Part shown: positions 7,201-15,257 of the stretch, one piece after another | Position numbering within the stretch: position 1 is the stretch's first letter | Layout of the letters: each line of letters begins with the position of its first letter | NCBI GenBank assembly: GCA_045537495.1 | Contig: JAZSPN010000106.1 | Span: 1-20,901 of the forward strand | Reading direction: 5' to 3' | DNA length: 20,901 nt | Origin: UBA1425 sp045537495 | Lineage (GTDB): Bacteria > Bacillota > Clostridia > Oscillospirales > Acutalibacteraceae | Made by a program: the position numbers and the translations under genes | Notes under the pieces: model-generated | The model's input: only the letters and a program-made list of their open reading frames with translations | Databases searched by the model: none | What the model was told of the DNA's origin: nothing

Positions 7201-7288
7201 CGAACAAACTTCGCCACTCGACGTACCTATGTACGCCTTCGGGCAAACAAAATGGAGTCAGAAGCCTCCATTTTGCTCAGTTTGTCCG
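7201..7288. repeat. Structured intergenic palindromic element, three-way-junction fold
   Basis: An outer stem (7201-7210 with 7279-7288, 9 of 10 pairs) encloses two hairpins. The first has CGTAC (7222-7226) paired with GTACG (7231-7235) around CTAT, with GCC/GGC closing the base at 7213-7215 and 7242-7244. The second is a perfect 10-bp stem, 7248-7257 with 7266-7275. A T-run (about 7299-7305) follows. The whole 7082-7324 stretch holds no credible gene; a weak reading frame across it has no ribosome site and runs antisense into the PHP gene. The shape fits a dispersed palindromic repeat or MITE-like element, or a structured RNA; copy number cannot be judged from one window. Confidence 0.5.
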
Positions 7289-7324
7289 TTCTTCATCTTT
7301 TTTTCCTATCCACTTAAAATCGTT

Positions 7325-8692
7325 TTAATAAATCCACCAGACTCTGCCCCAGAGAAGAAGTCGGATGAGAGCTACAACGGGCGTAAGTCCAAGTATCGCA
7401 CTGAAGAAATTTGAAATTGCTCTTGAAATAACCGACATATCAAATGTCGGGACAACAACGGGCTTTTCGATGATAATATCGGGAGCGGTTATCGGAAATG
7501 CCTGAGAATAGAGAATACCGCCGGGACCTGTGAGGGTGAAACGCACATAGCATCCGAGCTTATCGCTGTACTCATCGAGATCAAGACTTGTGAGGTTTTC
7601 TCCTTCGGCGATAATTTCACCGTCGGAATACCAACGAACATAATTGAATTCCTCGGCGTTGAAGGAGATGGAGTCTTCTTCCTGATCGACGGTAAGTCTT
7701 GTAACCTTAGGAGGAGCACCTTCGCCAACAAAATCTTCGCCGAGATCGGCTCTTGCATAACGGCCGATGGAAAAGTATGCGCCGTCTTCAAGACAAGTGC
7801 GTAAATTTTCGAGAGTGTTGGAAGGCATACACATCATAGTGAAAGCTCTGTCGTACTCATCGATGTGATGTCCGTCCGTGAAAGTGATACATGATACGTT
7901 GCGTCCGTGGGGGATGGTTACTTTGAGTACTTCATCCCAAAGAATATAATCGTAGCGGGTGCGGTTGTTTTTTCCGCTGTTGATGTCGATGGCAACGCAT
8001 GATTCGTTTTCGAGGAAAATGTTTGCAAGCTTATTTATGTAGTAGGGCTGTTTCGCCATTTCGGGATCGTCTTCACAGCCGACATATTCGCCGACGTGAT
8101 CAAGAAATGTTATTCCGCCACGCTTGCCTATTTGCTTGACGACGGTTTCGTAGTCGCCGTAGATACCCATAAGTGCCTGACCGAAATCGGTGAAAAGACC
8201 GTTGACGTGACAATCGTTGATAGGTGTGGCGCCGTTGGCTTCGATACCACCCAGTACTTCGAGCATACCGCGGCCGTTTCTGCCGACACCGTTTTTGATT
8301 TCTTCGTATCTTTCCTGTGAGAGTGGTTCAAGTTCACTTTCCATACTGTTACCGAATTTTACAAGTCGGTAAAGAGGTACCGTGTTGGGTTTTTCGTTTG
8401 TCCATGAAGTGCCGACTACAGCGTGATCCGTAATTGCGAGAATATCGTAGCCGAGTTCATAGTGCTTTTCTACACTTTCAGCAACGGTGGGGACGGCGTC
8501 GCTGATATTTGTGTGGCTGTGAAGCGAAGCTTTATACTGATCGTAAGTATCCCAGTTGACCGTTTCGTACGGATTGACGATTGAATAGTCGTGTTCGGTT
8601 GCCGAGTCGGCAGCGGTCGTGAACAGCGTTACAGAGGAAATCAATATGCTGATGACTGTTAACACGGAGATCGTTTTTGTAAATCTTTTCAT
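7325..8692 (-). CDS. Exported PHP-domain metal-dependent phosphoesterase
   Basis: 455 aa from ATG 8692 (AGGAG eight bases upstream, overlapping the end of the small ORF before it). A signal peptide covers residues 1 to about 28. The PHP fold is complete, with the expected metal ligands H58, H60, D65, H90, E151, H162, H199, D273 and H275. A beta-rich domain follows (about 325-405), then a short Pro/Val linker and a hydrophobic C-terminal segment (about 418-448) with WGRVWW, which could anchor it in the membrane. PHP proteins hydrolyse phosphate esters such as histidinol phosphate or oligonucleotides; exported forms often occur near glycan or nucleotide scavenging genes, and the substrate here is unknown. 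It is the last gene of the queA operon. Confidence 0.82.
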   Translation of the reverse strand: MKRFTKTISVLTVISILISSVTLFTTAADSATEHDYSIVNPYETVNWDTYDQYKASLHSHTNISDAVPTVAESVEKHYELGYDILAITDHAVVGTSWTNEKPNTVPLYRLVKFGNSMESELEPLSQERYEEIKNGVGRNGRGMLEVLGGIEANGATPINDCHVNGLFTDFGQALMGIYGDYETVVKQIGKRGGITFLDHVGEYVGCEDDPEMAKQPYYINKLANIFLENESCVAIDINSGKNNRTRYDYILWDEVLKVTIPHGRNVSCITFTDGHHIDEYDRAFTMMCMPSNTLENLRTCLEDGAYFSIGRYARADLGEDFVGEGAPPKVTRLTVDQEEDSISFNAEEFNYVRWYSDGEIIAEGENLTSLDLDEYSDKLGCYVRFTLTGPGGILYSQAFPITAPDIIIEKPVVVPTFDMSVISRAISNFFSAILGLTPVVALIRLLLWGRVWWIY

Positions 8693-8703
8693 TTTAATTA
8701 CTC

Positions 8704-8811
8704 CTATTTCAGACCGATTTTGACTAACAGATTGTGAAACCATAAGCTGATGTCGTAAAAGCTGAAGTTGATTGCTCTGAAAAGTTCGCGAAGAATTTTG
8801 TTAAGATCCAT
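8704..8811 (-). CDS. Small ORF, 35-aa hydrophobic/amphipathic peptide (not previously called by length)
   Basis: ATG 8811 is preceded by a perfect AGGAGGT (8824-8818) at a spacing of six bases, one of the best ribosome sites in the window. The 35-residue product starts MDLNKILRELFRAI and ends NLLVKIGLK; it is rich in L, I, F, W and Y with scattered K and R, fitting an amphipathic or membrane-inserting helix. Its TAG stop overlaps the ribosome site of the PHP gene (start 12 bases on), which suggests translational coupling. It lies 16 bases after the flavoprotein gene. It could be a membrane microprotein, a leader peptide setting PHP expression, or the relic of a hydrophobic protein tail. No homology is claimed. 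Confidence 0.6.
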   Translation of the reverse strand: MDLNKILRELFRAINFSFYDISLWFHNLLVKIGLK

Positions 8812-8827
8812 TTTTATACCTCCTATT

Positions 8828-10054
8828 TTAAACGTTGTTTCCTGCAAGGTTAGCCGTAGAAAAGGCTATCTGAAGATTGAAGCCTCCCGTGTATGCGTCG
8901 GTATCTATCACTTCGCCTGCAAAGAACAAACCGTTTACTAACTTTGATTCCATTGTTTTAGGATTGATTTCCGATGTTTTGACACCGCCCGAGGTTATGA
9001 TTGCTTCGTCGATAGGTCTGAATCCTTTGACGGTTATCCTTAAATCTTTCAGCAGATCAGCGAGTTTTCTGCGCTGTTCTTTTGTGATCTGATTCGTCTT
9101 GGTCGAAGGAGCGATTCCCGAAAGCTTTACAATTACGGGAACAAGCTTTTTCGGTAACAGTGAATTCAATGAATTGATAAAGTTTTTGTTGAGTGATTCC
9201 GAGAAATCACGGAGTATACGTGCGTCCAGTTGCTCGACAGTCAGTGCAGGTTTCAGATCAATTGAAACGGCATATTTACCTTTTTTCATATCTCTCATAT
9301 GGGAGCTTGCACTGAGGATCAGCGGTCCCGATACTCCGAAATGAGTAAAGAGCATCTCTCCGAACTCGGAAAAGATCTCTTTATTTTTCTCTTTATCTAT
9401 TACCGTTACCGTTACGTTGCGAAGAGAAAGTCCCATGAGGTCAGTGCAGAAGCCTTCATGTGCGGTGAGGGGAACAAGGGACGGTTTAGGCTCGATAACG
9501 GTATGTCCGAGTTTTTCGGCAAAGATATATCCGTCACCGACGGATCCCGTAAGAGGATAGGATTTTCCGCCTGTTGCAATTATTACCTTTTCGGCGACAT
9601 GAACCTCACCCGAATCTGTAGCTACGCTGAAAACACCGTCCGCAACAGAAATGTCGTTGACCGATGAATAAATGATTTTTGCGCCGTTTTTGATTGCGAA
9701 GCGTGTAAGCGCCTCCGCGATATCGTGGGCACTGTCCGATTCGGGAAAAACACGTCTGCCACGTTCTGTTTTGAGCGGTACTCCGAGGCCTTCGAAGAAA
9801 TTCATGGTATCCTGCGGCATGAACGATGAAAAAGCAGAATACAGAAAACGGCCGTTGACGGGCACATTTGAAATCAGCTCGGAAAGTTCGGAGCAGTCGT
9901 TTGTAACATTACATCTGCCCTTGCCGGTAATCCTTACTTTTTTAGCGGTTTTATTATTTTTCTCTAAAATTTTGACGTTCAGTCCTCTTTTAGCCGCGAT
10001 GCCTGCAGCCATAAGACCTGCCGCACCTGCACCTATAACTATGACTCGATCCAT
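8828..10054 (-). CDS. BaiN/HI0933-like FAD flavoprotein (aminoacetone oxidase family)
   Basis: 408 aa. The FAD-binding motif GAGAAG (8-13) opens the protein, followed by ITGKGRCNVTND, the signature of the HI0933/BaiN flavoprotein family (PF03486). A GGKSYPLTGSVGDGY segment and the C-terminal GEVIDTDAYTGGFNLQIAFS complete the family pattern. Members are named aminoacetone oxidase or, in bile-acid-metabolising Clostridia, BaiN (a reductase for dehydrated bile acids); no other bai gene is in view, so a bile-acid role should not be assumed. It starts eight bases after the stop of the isomerase-like gene, with GGAGG inside the end of that gene, so the two are coupled. Confidence 0.85.
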   Translation of the reverse strand: MDRVIVIGAGAAGLMAAGIAAKRGLNVKILEKNNKTAKKVRITGKGRCNVTNDCSELSELISNVPVNGRFLYSAFSSFMPQDTMNFFEGLGVPLKTERGRRVFPESDSAHDIAEALTRFAIKNGAKIIYSSVNDISVADGVFSVATDSGEVHVAEKVIIATGGKSYPLTGSVGDGYIFAEKLGHTVIEPKPSLVPLTAHEGFCTDLMGLSLRNVTVTVIDKEKNKEIFSEFGEMLFTHFGVSGPLILSASSHMRDMKKGKYAVSIDLKPALTVEQLDARILRDFSESLNKNFINSLNSLLPKKLVPVIVKLSGIAPSTKTNQITKEQRRKLADLLKDLRITVKGFRPIDEAIITSGGVKTSEINPKTMESKLVNGLFFAGEVIDTDAYTGGFNLQIAFSTANLAGNNV

Positions 10055-10062
10055 AAAGAAGA

Positions 10063-10875
10063 TTACGCCTCCATAAGTTTATTGTAAGAGAGAATAATAT
10101 TTTCGACAGTGAGTACATTGTTGGAAGCTACTTCATAAGTAATCGGTCCGTTGTAGTCGACCTCTTCAAGAGCTTTCATGATACCGGACCAGTCGTTGCG
10201 ACCGAGGAAGGGGAGAAGATGGCGTTCATTTACCATGTCGTAATCGGAAAAATGAGTCGTGACAATTTTGTTTCCGAGAGCTTTTATGAATTCGACGTTC
10301 GACTGTCGAAGACTGTGGTTGGTGTCGAAGCAGGCGAAAGCTTTCGGAGCTTGTTTCAAAAGAAGATTGTGTTCCTCGTGAATACACGTAAGACAAGTAC
10401 GGGGGAGGTTTTCGACTGCAAGTTTTACACCGCATTCAGATGCGTTTTCAGAAATCTCAGCGAGAGTTTCGGCGGCATATTTAAGCCTTTCACCTCTTTC
10501 GAAAAGAGAATAAGGCTCACAGCTCGGATGAATGACGGCGATGCCGATTCCGACTTCTGCACATTTCTTTAAAATCGAAGTCTGAATCTCCACCGCCTTT
10601 TTTCTGGCTTCTTTGTCGGGATTTGAAGGATCGATGATATCTTTGGGTAAAAAAGGAAGGTGCATGGAAAGGGGGGTGATATCGTATTTCTTCATCGTTG
10701 CAACAATTGATGAAGCGTTATTGAGAAAATCCGCCTTATCTAATTTTTCCTTTTTTCCGAAGCCGTATTCAATGTGATGTATACCTGCATCGGAAAGGCT
10801 TTTATAAAAATTTTCGTCAGCATTCTCAGTCCAGCAAACTGAAACTGATAAGGGCCAGTTTTTTCTGTTCGTCAT
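10063..10875 (-). CDS. Sugar phosphate isomerase/epimerase-like TIM-barrel protein
   Basis: 270 aa, the usual length for the xylose isomerase-like / AP endonuclease 2 TIM-barrel superfamily. Likely metal and catalytic residues fall at the expected strand ends: E36, H72, H116 (HPSCEP), E155 (ENLP), D184 and H187 (CFDTNHS), H208 and D211 (THFSDYD), H219, and E248 near the C-terminus. Such proteins isomerise sugars or inositols, or bind substrates in oxidative sugar catabolism; the substrate cannot be read from sequence. AAAGGAG seven bases before ATG overlaps the stop of tgt, so it is part of the queA-tgt operon. Confidence 0.8.
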   Translation of the reverse strand: MTNRKNWPLSVSVCWTENADENFYKSLSDAGIHHIEYGFGKKEKLDKADFLNNASSIVATMKKYDITPLSMHLPFLPKDIIDPSNPDKEARKKAVEIQTSILKKCAEVGIGIAVIHPSCEPYSLFERGERLKYAAETLAEISENASECGVKLAVENLPRTCLTCIHEEHNLLLKQAPKAFACFDTNHSLRQSNVEFIKALGNKIVTTHFSDYDMVNERHLLPFLGRNDWSGIMKALEEVDYNGPITYEVASNNVLTVENIILSYNKLMEA

Positions 10876-10889
10876 AGTTAAGCTCTCCT

Positions 10890-12020
10890 TTAAATTCGTG
10901 TGTCCAATATGTCGACGTAGGTGTTCTTGAACTCGGTAAAGGTTCCGTTATCGAGATTATCACGTATTTTCTGCATGAGCATATTATAGAAATAAAGGTT
11001 GTGCATAACACAAAGTCGCATGGCAAGCATTTCCTTGGCTTTGAAAAGATGACGTATGTATGCTCTCGAATGTGTGCGGCAAACGGGACAATCGCACTGC
11101 AGATCGATCGGTTGAAGATCGCGTTCGTATTTTGCATTGTTCAAATTTATTATTCCGCTCATCGTGAAGAGGTGACCGTGCCTTGCATTTCTGCTCGGCA
11201 TAACACAGTCGAAATAGTCGACTCCGCGACTGACCGCTTCGAGTATGTTGCCGGGAGTGCCGACACCCATAAGATATCTCGGCTTGTTTTTTGGCATATA
11301 CGGCTCTACGGCAGAGATAATACGGTACATATCTTCTTTCGGCTCACCGACGGCAAGACCGCCGATTGCGTAACCGTCAAGATCAAGCTCGGAGATTCTG
11401 CACATATTCTCTATTCTCAGGCGTTCGAACGTGCTTCCCTGATTGATTCCGAAAAGCATTTGTTTCTTATTAATTGTATCGTGAATCGAGTTAAGACGAG
11501 TCATCTCGTCCTTGCATCTGTAAAGCCAGCGAACAGTTCTTTCACATGACTTTTCGGCATAGTCTAATGTTGCGGGATTTTCTACACATTCATCAAAAGC
11601 CATTGCAATTGTTGAGCCGAGGTTGGACTGGATTCTCATGCTTTCTTCAGGTCCCATAAAAATATGCTTGCCGTCGACGTGAGAATTGAAATATACACCT
11701 TCTTCCTTGATCTTACGCAAAGAAGAGAGTGAAAACACCTGGAATCCGCCGCTGTCTGTCAGAATGGGACCTTCCCAGTCGGTAAATTTGTGAAGACCGC
11801 CGAGATCACGTATCAGCTCATCACCGGGTCTTACATGCAAATGATATGTGTTGCAGAGCATCTGTTGACAGCCGATGTCCTTGAGATCATGAGCATCGAG
11901 GGCACCTTTTATTGCGGCGCAGGTCGCCACGTTCTGGAATGCGGGTGTCTGAACTGTTCCGTGTGGTGTTGTGAATTCTCCGCGTCGGGCGTTGTTTTCG
12001 GTTTTGATGAGATTGAACAT
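10890..12020 (-). CDS. tgt: tRNA-guanine transglycosylase
   Basis: 376 aa, full length. It exchanges guanine 34 for preQ1 in tRNAs with GUN anticodons. The acid/base residue is D89 in TDSGGFQ, the nucleophile is D271 in YFDCVMPSRNARHG, and zinc is held by C309-x-C311-x2-C314 and H340. It starts one base after the queA stop, the usual pairing for queuosine synthesis: Tgt inserts preQ1 and QueA then modifies it. No queC, queD, queE or queF is in view, so the cell may take up preQ1 or make it elsewhere. Confidence 0.97.
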   Translation of the reverse strand: MFNLIKTENNARRGEFTTPHGTVQTPAFQNVATCAAIKGALDAHDLKDIGCQQMLCNTYHLHVRPGDELIRDLGGLHKFTDWEGPILTDSGGFQVFSLSSLRKIKEEGVYFNSHVDGKHIFMGPEESMRIQSNLGSTIAMAFDECVENPATLDYAEKSCERTVRWLYRCKDEMTRLNSIHDTINKKQMLFGINQGSTFERLRIENMCRISELDLDGYAIGGLAVGEPKEDMYRIISAVEPYMPKNKPRYLMGVGTPGNILEAVSRGVDYFDCVMPSRNARHGHLFTMSGIINLNNAKYERDLQPIDLQCDCPVCRTHSRAYIRHLFKAKEMLAMRLCVMHNLYFYNMLMQKIRDNLDNGTFTEFKNTYVDILDTRI

Positions 12021-12021
12021 A

Positions 12022-13053
12022 TTAAACTCCGTCTGCTATAAACATTGCATCGCCGAGAGAGAAAAATCTGTATTTTTCTTCGACTGCAACTTTATAGGCA
12101 TTCATAGTATTTTGATAACCGCAAAAAGCACTGACTAGCATAATGAGTGTGCTCTCGGGTAAGTGGAAATTTGTCAGAAGTGCATCGATACAGCGGAATT
12201 TGTATCCCGGATAAATGAATATGTCGGTATCTCCGCTGCACGCACACATGGCATCGTGATCTTTGTATACGGATTCAAGTGTTCTGCAGCAGGTTGTTCC
12301 TACGGCGATTACACGACCTCCGCGTTCCTTTGTACGGTTGATAATGTCGGCGGTTTCCGATGGTACAAAGTAGCTCTCGGTGTGCATGTGGTGATCTTCT
12401 ATGTCCTCGGTTTTAACAGGTCTGAAAGTTCCGAGTCCCACGTGAAGAGTCACAAAACCGATCTCAACACCTTTGTTTCGTAATCTGTCGAGAAGCTCAG
12501 GTGTAAAGTGAAGTCCCGCTGTCGGTGCGGCAGCGGAGCCGGGAATGTTTGAGTATACTGTCTGATAACGTTCTTTGTCTTCGAGTTCTTCTGTTATGTA
12601 GTGGGGAAGAGGAAGCTGTCCCACGCTGTCGAGTATCTCAAAAAAGTTTCCTTCGTACGTGAATTTAATGATTCTGTTGCCGTTTTCAAGTGACTCTAAA
12701 ACCTCACAGCGGAGTGAATCGGAAAAAGTGAAAAGTGTACCGGGCTTTGCTTTTTTGCCGGGACCTGCAATGGCTTCCCACGTATCGGCTCTGAGCTGTT
12801 TCAAAAGCAGAAATTCAACCTTGGCACCGGTACCTTCACGGATACCGTACAGCCTTGCGGGCAAAACCCTTGTATCGTTAAGAATTAAACAGTCGTTATC
12901 GTTTATGAGCGATTCAATGTCGCTGAAAATTTTGTGAGAAACAACCCCTGTTTGCTTGTTGAGTAAGAGTAATCTTGAACTATCTCTCGGCTCTGCGGGC
13001 TGCTGAGCAATCAGCTCTTGCGGAAGATCGTAAAAAAAGTCACTTTTTTTCAT
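12022..13053 (-). CDS. queA: S-adenosylmethionine:tRNA ribosyltransferase-isomerase
   Basis: 343 aa from ATG 13053 (AGAGGA five bases upstream); a longer frame to 13152 adds 33 residues unlike the family and crosses the promoter region. The start (SDFFYDLPQELIAQQPAEPRDSSRLL) and inner motifs such as LNDTRVLPARL, GSAAAPTAGLHFT, HVGLGTFRPV and TNFHLPEST are diagnostic for QueA. It uses S-adenosylmethionine as ribosyl donor to form epoxyqueuosine on tRNA. It is first in a tight minus-strand operon. Confidence 0.97.
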   Translation of the reverse strand: MKKSDFFYDLPQELIAQQPAEPRDSSRLLLLNKQTGVVSHKIFSDIESLINDNDCLILNDTRVLPARLYGIREGTGAKVEFLLLKQLRADTWEAIAGPGKKAKPGTLFTFSDSLRCEVLESLENGNRIIKFTYEGNFFEILDSVGQLPLPHYITEELEDKERYQTVYSNIPGSAAAPTAGLHFTPELLDRLRNKGVEIGFVTLHVGLGTFRPVKTEDIEDHHMHTESYFVPSETADIINRTKERGGRVIAVGTTCCRTLESVYKDHDAMCACSGDTDIFIYPGYKFRCIDALLTNFHLPESTLIMLVSAFCGYQNTMNAYKVAVEEKYRFFSLGDAMFIADGV

Positions 13054-13080
13054 AAATTCCTCTGTTTTTTCATAAAAAAT

Positions 13081-13110
13081 TTGACAAGTGCATCTGTTGT
13101 ATGTTATTAT
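13081..13110 (+). promoter_or_regulatory. Promoter of the asd-dapA-dapB-ACT operon
   Basis: A perfect TTGACA (13081-13086) is followed after 18 bases by TATTAT (13105-13110), with TGT just upstream as an extended -10. Transcription would start near 13117, leaving a leader of about 110 bases before asd. The same -10 region reads ATTATA, so a minus-strand TATAAT (13111-13106) overlaps it; a queA promoter may share or compete for this site, but its -35 is poor. Confidence 0.65.
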
Positions 13111-13120
13111 ATAAACTAAT

Positions 13121-13195
13121 CTTTTACATTTTTGATGCGCATTTTTAACCATCTATTATTATATTGTAAAAGTGCGGATATTACAATAGTTTTTT
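13121..13195 (+). promoter_or_regulatory. Attenuator-like leader of asd with two exclusive stems
   Basis: Stem A pairs CTTTTACA (13121-13128) with TGTAAAAG (13165-13172). Stem B pairs TATTGTAA (13162-13169) with TTACAATA (13181-13188) and is followed by TTTTTT (13190-13195), a terminator shape. The two stems share bases 13165-13169, so only one can form. An 8-base palindrome, ATGCGCAT (13135-13142), sits in the loop of stem A. Stem B is AU-rich and weak. The leader is much too short for a lysine riboswitch, and I see no T-box core. Confidence 0.4.
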
Positions 13196-13227
13196 GTTTA
13201 TTTTTTACCAGAAAGGGACGGTAATTT

Positions 13228-14310
13228 ATGAAAAAGTACAAAGTCGGTATTATCGGAGCTACAGGAATGGTTGGTCAGCGTTTCGCAACTTTACTTGAAA
13301 ATCATCCCTGGTTCGAAGTTACAGCTCTTGCTGCAAGCTCCAGAAGTGCAGGCAAAACATATAAGGAAGCTGTAGGTGCACGTTGGTGCATGGATAAGGA
13401 TATGCCCGAAAAAATGGCAGACATGGTCATTATGAGTGCCTCCGACGATATCGAAAAAATCGCTTCAGCGGTTGATTTCGTATTCTGTGCAGTCGATATG
13501 AAGAAGGATGAAATCAAGGCACTTGAAGAGGCATATGCAAAGGCGGAATGTCCCGTCGTTTCAAATAACAGTGCCCACAGATTTACTCCCGATGTTCCCA
13601 TGGTTATTCCCGAGCTCAACCCCGAACACGCAGACATCATTCCCGCACAGCGTAAACGTCTTGGCACAAAGAGAGGATTTGTTGCGGTTAAGTCCAACTG
13701 TTCTCTTCAGAGCTATGTTCCCGCACTTTTCCCGCTTCACGAAAAATTCGGAATCAAAGATGTTCTTGTATGTACATATCAGGCAATTTCCGGTGCAGGC
13801 AAGACTTTCGATACATGGCCCGAGATGGTAGACAATGTAATTCCTTTTATCGGCGGTGAAGAGGAGAAGAGCGAAAAAGAGCCTCTTAAAATCTGGGGTA
13901 AAATCGACGGCGATGAAATCGTTTCTGCCGATTCACCTAAATTTACCGCACAGTGTATCCGTGTTCCCGTGTCGAACGGTCACCTCGGAGCTGTATTTGT
14001 CAGATTCGACAAAAAGCCTTCCAAGGAAGAAATGATTGATATCTGGAAAAACTTCAAGGGATATCCTCAGGAACAGAAGCTTCCGAGTGCTCCCGTTAAT
14101 TTCCTTAACTATTTCGAAGAGGACAATATGCCTCAGACGAAGATGCACCGTGATCTTGAGGGCGGCATGGCTGTTTCGATCGGACGTCTTCGTGAAGATA
14201 CTCAGTATGATTATAAATTTGTATGTCTTTCCCACAACACATTGAGAGGCGCAGCCGGCGGTGCTGTTCTTCTTGCAGAACAGCTTTGTGCTCAGGGCTA
14301 CATGGATTAA
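13228..14310 (+). CDS. asd: Aspartate-semialdehyde dehydrogenase, archaeal/fungal type
   Basis: 360 aa. It reduces aspartyl phosphate to aspartate semialdehyde with NADPH, the branch point to lysine, threonine and methionine. GATGMVGQ (10-17) binds NADP; the catalytic cysteine is C158 in KSNCSLQ; the base is H252 in SNGHLGAV. The length, the SNCSLQ setting and the C-terminal HNTLRGAAGGAVLLAE match the archaeal/fungal branch rather than the E. coli or Bacillus type, a form known in many gut Clostridia. AAAGGGA lies upstream of the ATG. First gene of the lysine operon; dapA follows after 27 bases. Confidence 0.95.
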   Translation: MKKYKVGIIGATGMVGQRFATLLENHPWFEVTALAASSRSAGKTYKEAVGARWCMDKDMPEKMADMVIMSASDDIEKIASAVDFVFCAVDMKKDEIKALEEAYAKAECPVVSNNSAHRFTPDVPMVIPELNPEHADIIPAQRKRLGTKRGFVAVKSNCSLQSYVPALFPLHEKFGIKDVLVCTYQAISGAGKTFDTWPEMVDNVIPFIGGEEEKSEKEPLKIWGKIDGDEIVSADSPKFTAQCIRVPVSNGHLGAVFVRFDKKPSKEEMIDIWKNFKGYPQEQKLPSAPVNFLNYFEEDNMPQTKMHRDLEGGMAVSIGRLREDTQYDYKFVCLSHNTLRGAAGGAVLLAEQLCAQGYMD

Positions 14311-14337
14311 CAGACTTTCAGAAACGGAGCTGAAATT

Positions 14338-15228
14338 ATGAAAAAAGTACTTTTTACAGGTTCGGGTGTTGCTATTGTTACTCCTTTTGATGAGAATAAC
14401 AAGGTCAACTTCCAAAAGCTTGGCGAACTGATTGATTTTCAGATAGAGAACGGTACAGATGCAATCATTATTTGCGGTACGACAGGTGAGGGCTCTACAT
14501 TAACTCACGAGGAACATTCCGATGCAATTAAGTATTGCGTTGAGCATACGGCAGGCAGAATTCCCGTAATTGCAGGTACCGGCAGCAACGATACCGAATA
14601 TGCCGTTAAGCTTTCAAACGAGGCGGAAAAAGCGGGCGTTGACGGTCTTTTGATGGTTACTCCGTACTACAACAAGACTTCTCAGGAAGGTCTTATCCGT
14701 CAGTACGAATTTATTGCCGATAATGTCAGTGCTCCCATAATTCTTTATAACGTACCTTCAAGAACGGGCATGACCATTGCTCCCGAAACTTATCTGGAGC
14801 TTTCCAAGATTGATAAAATCGTGGCTACAAAGGAAGCCAGCGGAAACATTTCTCATGTCGCTTCCGTTGCGGCGCTTTGCGGTGATAATCTTGCAATTTA
14901 TTCAGGAAATGACGATGAAATTACTTCTATTATGTCACTCGGAGGTAAAGGCGTTATTTCTGTTCTTGCGGATGTTGCACCCCGTGTTGCACATGATATA
15001 GCTGCATCTTACCTTGAGGGTGATGTTGTAAAGAGCAGAAATCTTCAGCTTGAATGGCTTGATCTTTGTCACGATCTCTTTATCGATGTTAATCCCATTC
15101 CTGTCAAGGAGGCACTTAACCTCATGGGCTGGAATGTCGGTGAATGCCGTATGCCGTTAGCTCCCATGTCGGCGGCTAAACGTGAAAAACTTCGTGCAAC
15201 ACTTCAAAGACACGGTCTTGTGAAATAA
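14338..15228 (+). CDS. dapA: 4-hydroxy-tetrahydrodipicolinate synthase
   Basis: 296 aa, normal length. It joins pyruvate and aspartate semialdehyde, the first committed step to diaminopimelate and lysine. The pyruvate-binding GTTGEG (47-52), Y137 in YNVPSRTG with R142, and the Schiff-base lysine K165 in KEASG are all present. CGGAGC lies nine bases upstream of ATG. Feedback by lysine at this step cannot be judged from sequence. Confidence 0.97.
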   Translation: MKKVLFTGSGVAIVTPFDENNKVNFQKLGELIDFQIENGTDAIIICGTTGEGSTLTHEEHSDAIKYCVEHTAGRIPVIAGTGSNDTEYAVKLSNEAEKAGVDGLLMVTPYYNKTSQEGLIRQYEFIADNVSAPIILYNVPSRTGMTIAPETYLELSKIDKIVATKEASGNISHVASVAALCGDNLAIYSGNDDEITSIMSLGGKGVISVLADVAPRVAHDIAASYLEGDVVKSRNLQLEWLDLCHDLFIDVNPIPVKEALNLMGWNVGECRMPLAPMSAAKREKLRATLQRHGLVK

Positions 15229-15257
15229 TTTCTGTTAGTTTAGGATGTGTAAATTAA

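Noticed and set aside
7157..7414. 85-codon plus-strand frame across the gene-free stretch
   Set aside because: It translates hairpins and runs antisense into the PHP gene; no ribosome site. Read as a by-product of the palindromic element.
8828..10054. Bile-acid pathway role for the BaiN-like flavoprotein
   Set aside because: Only family similarity supports it; no other bai gene is nearby and the family is widespread.
11001..11549. 182-codon plus-strand frame
   Set aside because: Antisense to tgt with its complete zinc site; no ribosome site.
13117..13227. Lysine riboswitch upstream of asd
   Set aside because: About 110 bases is too short for the L-box, and I see none of its conserved core.
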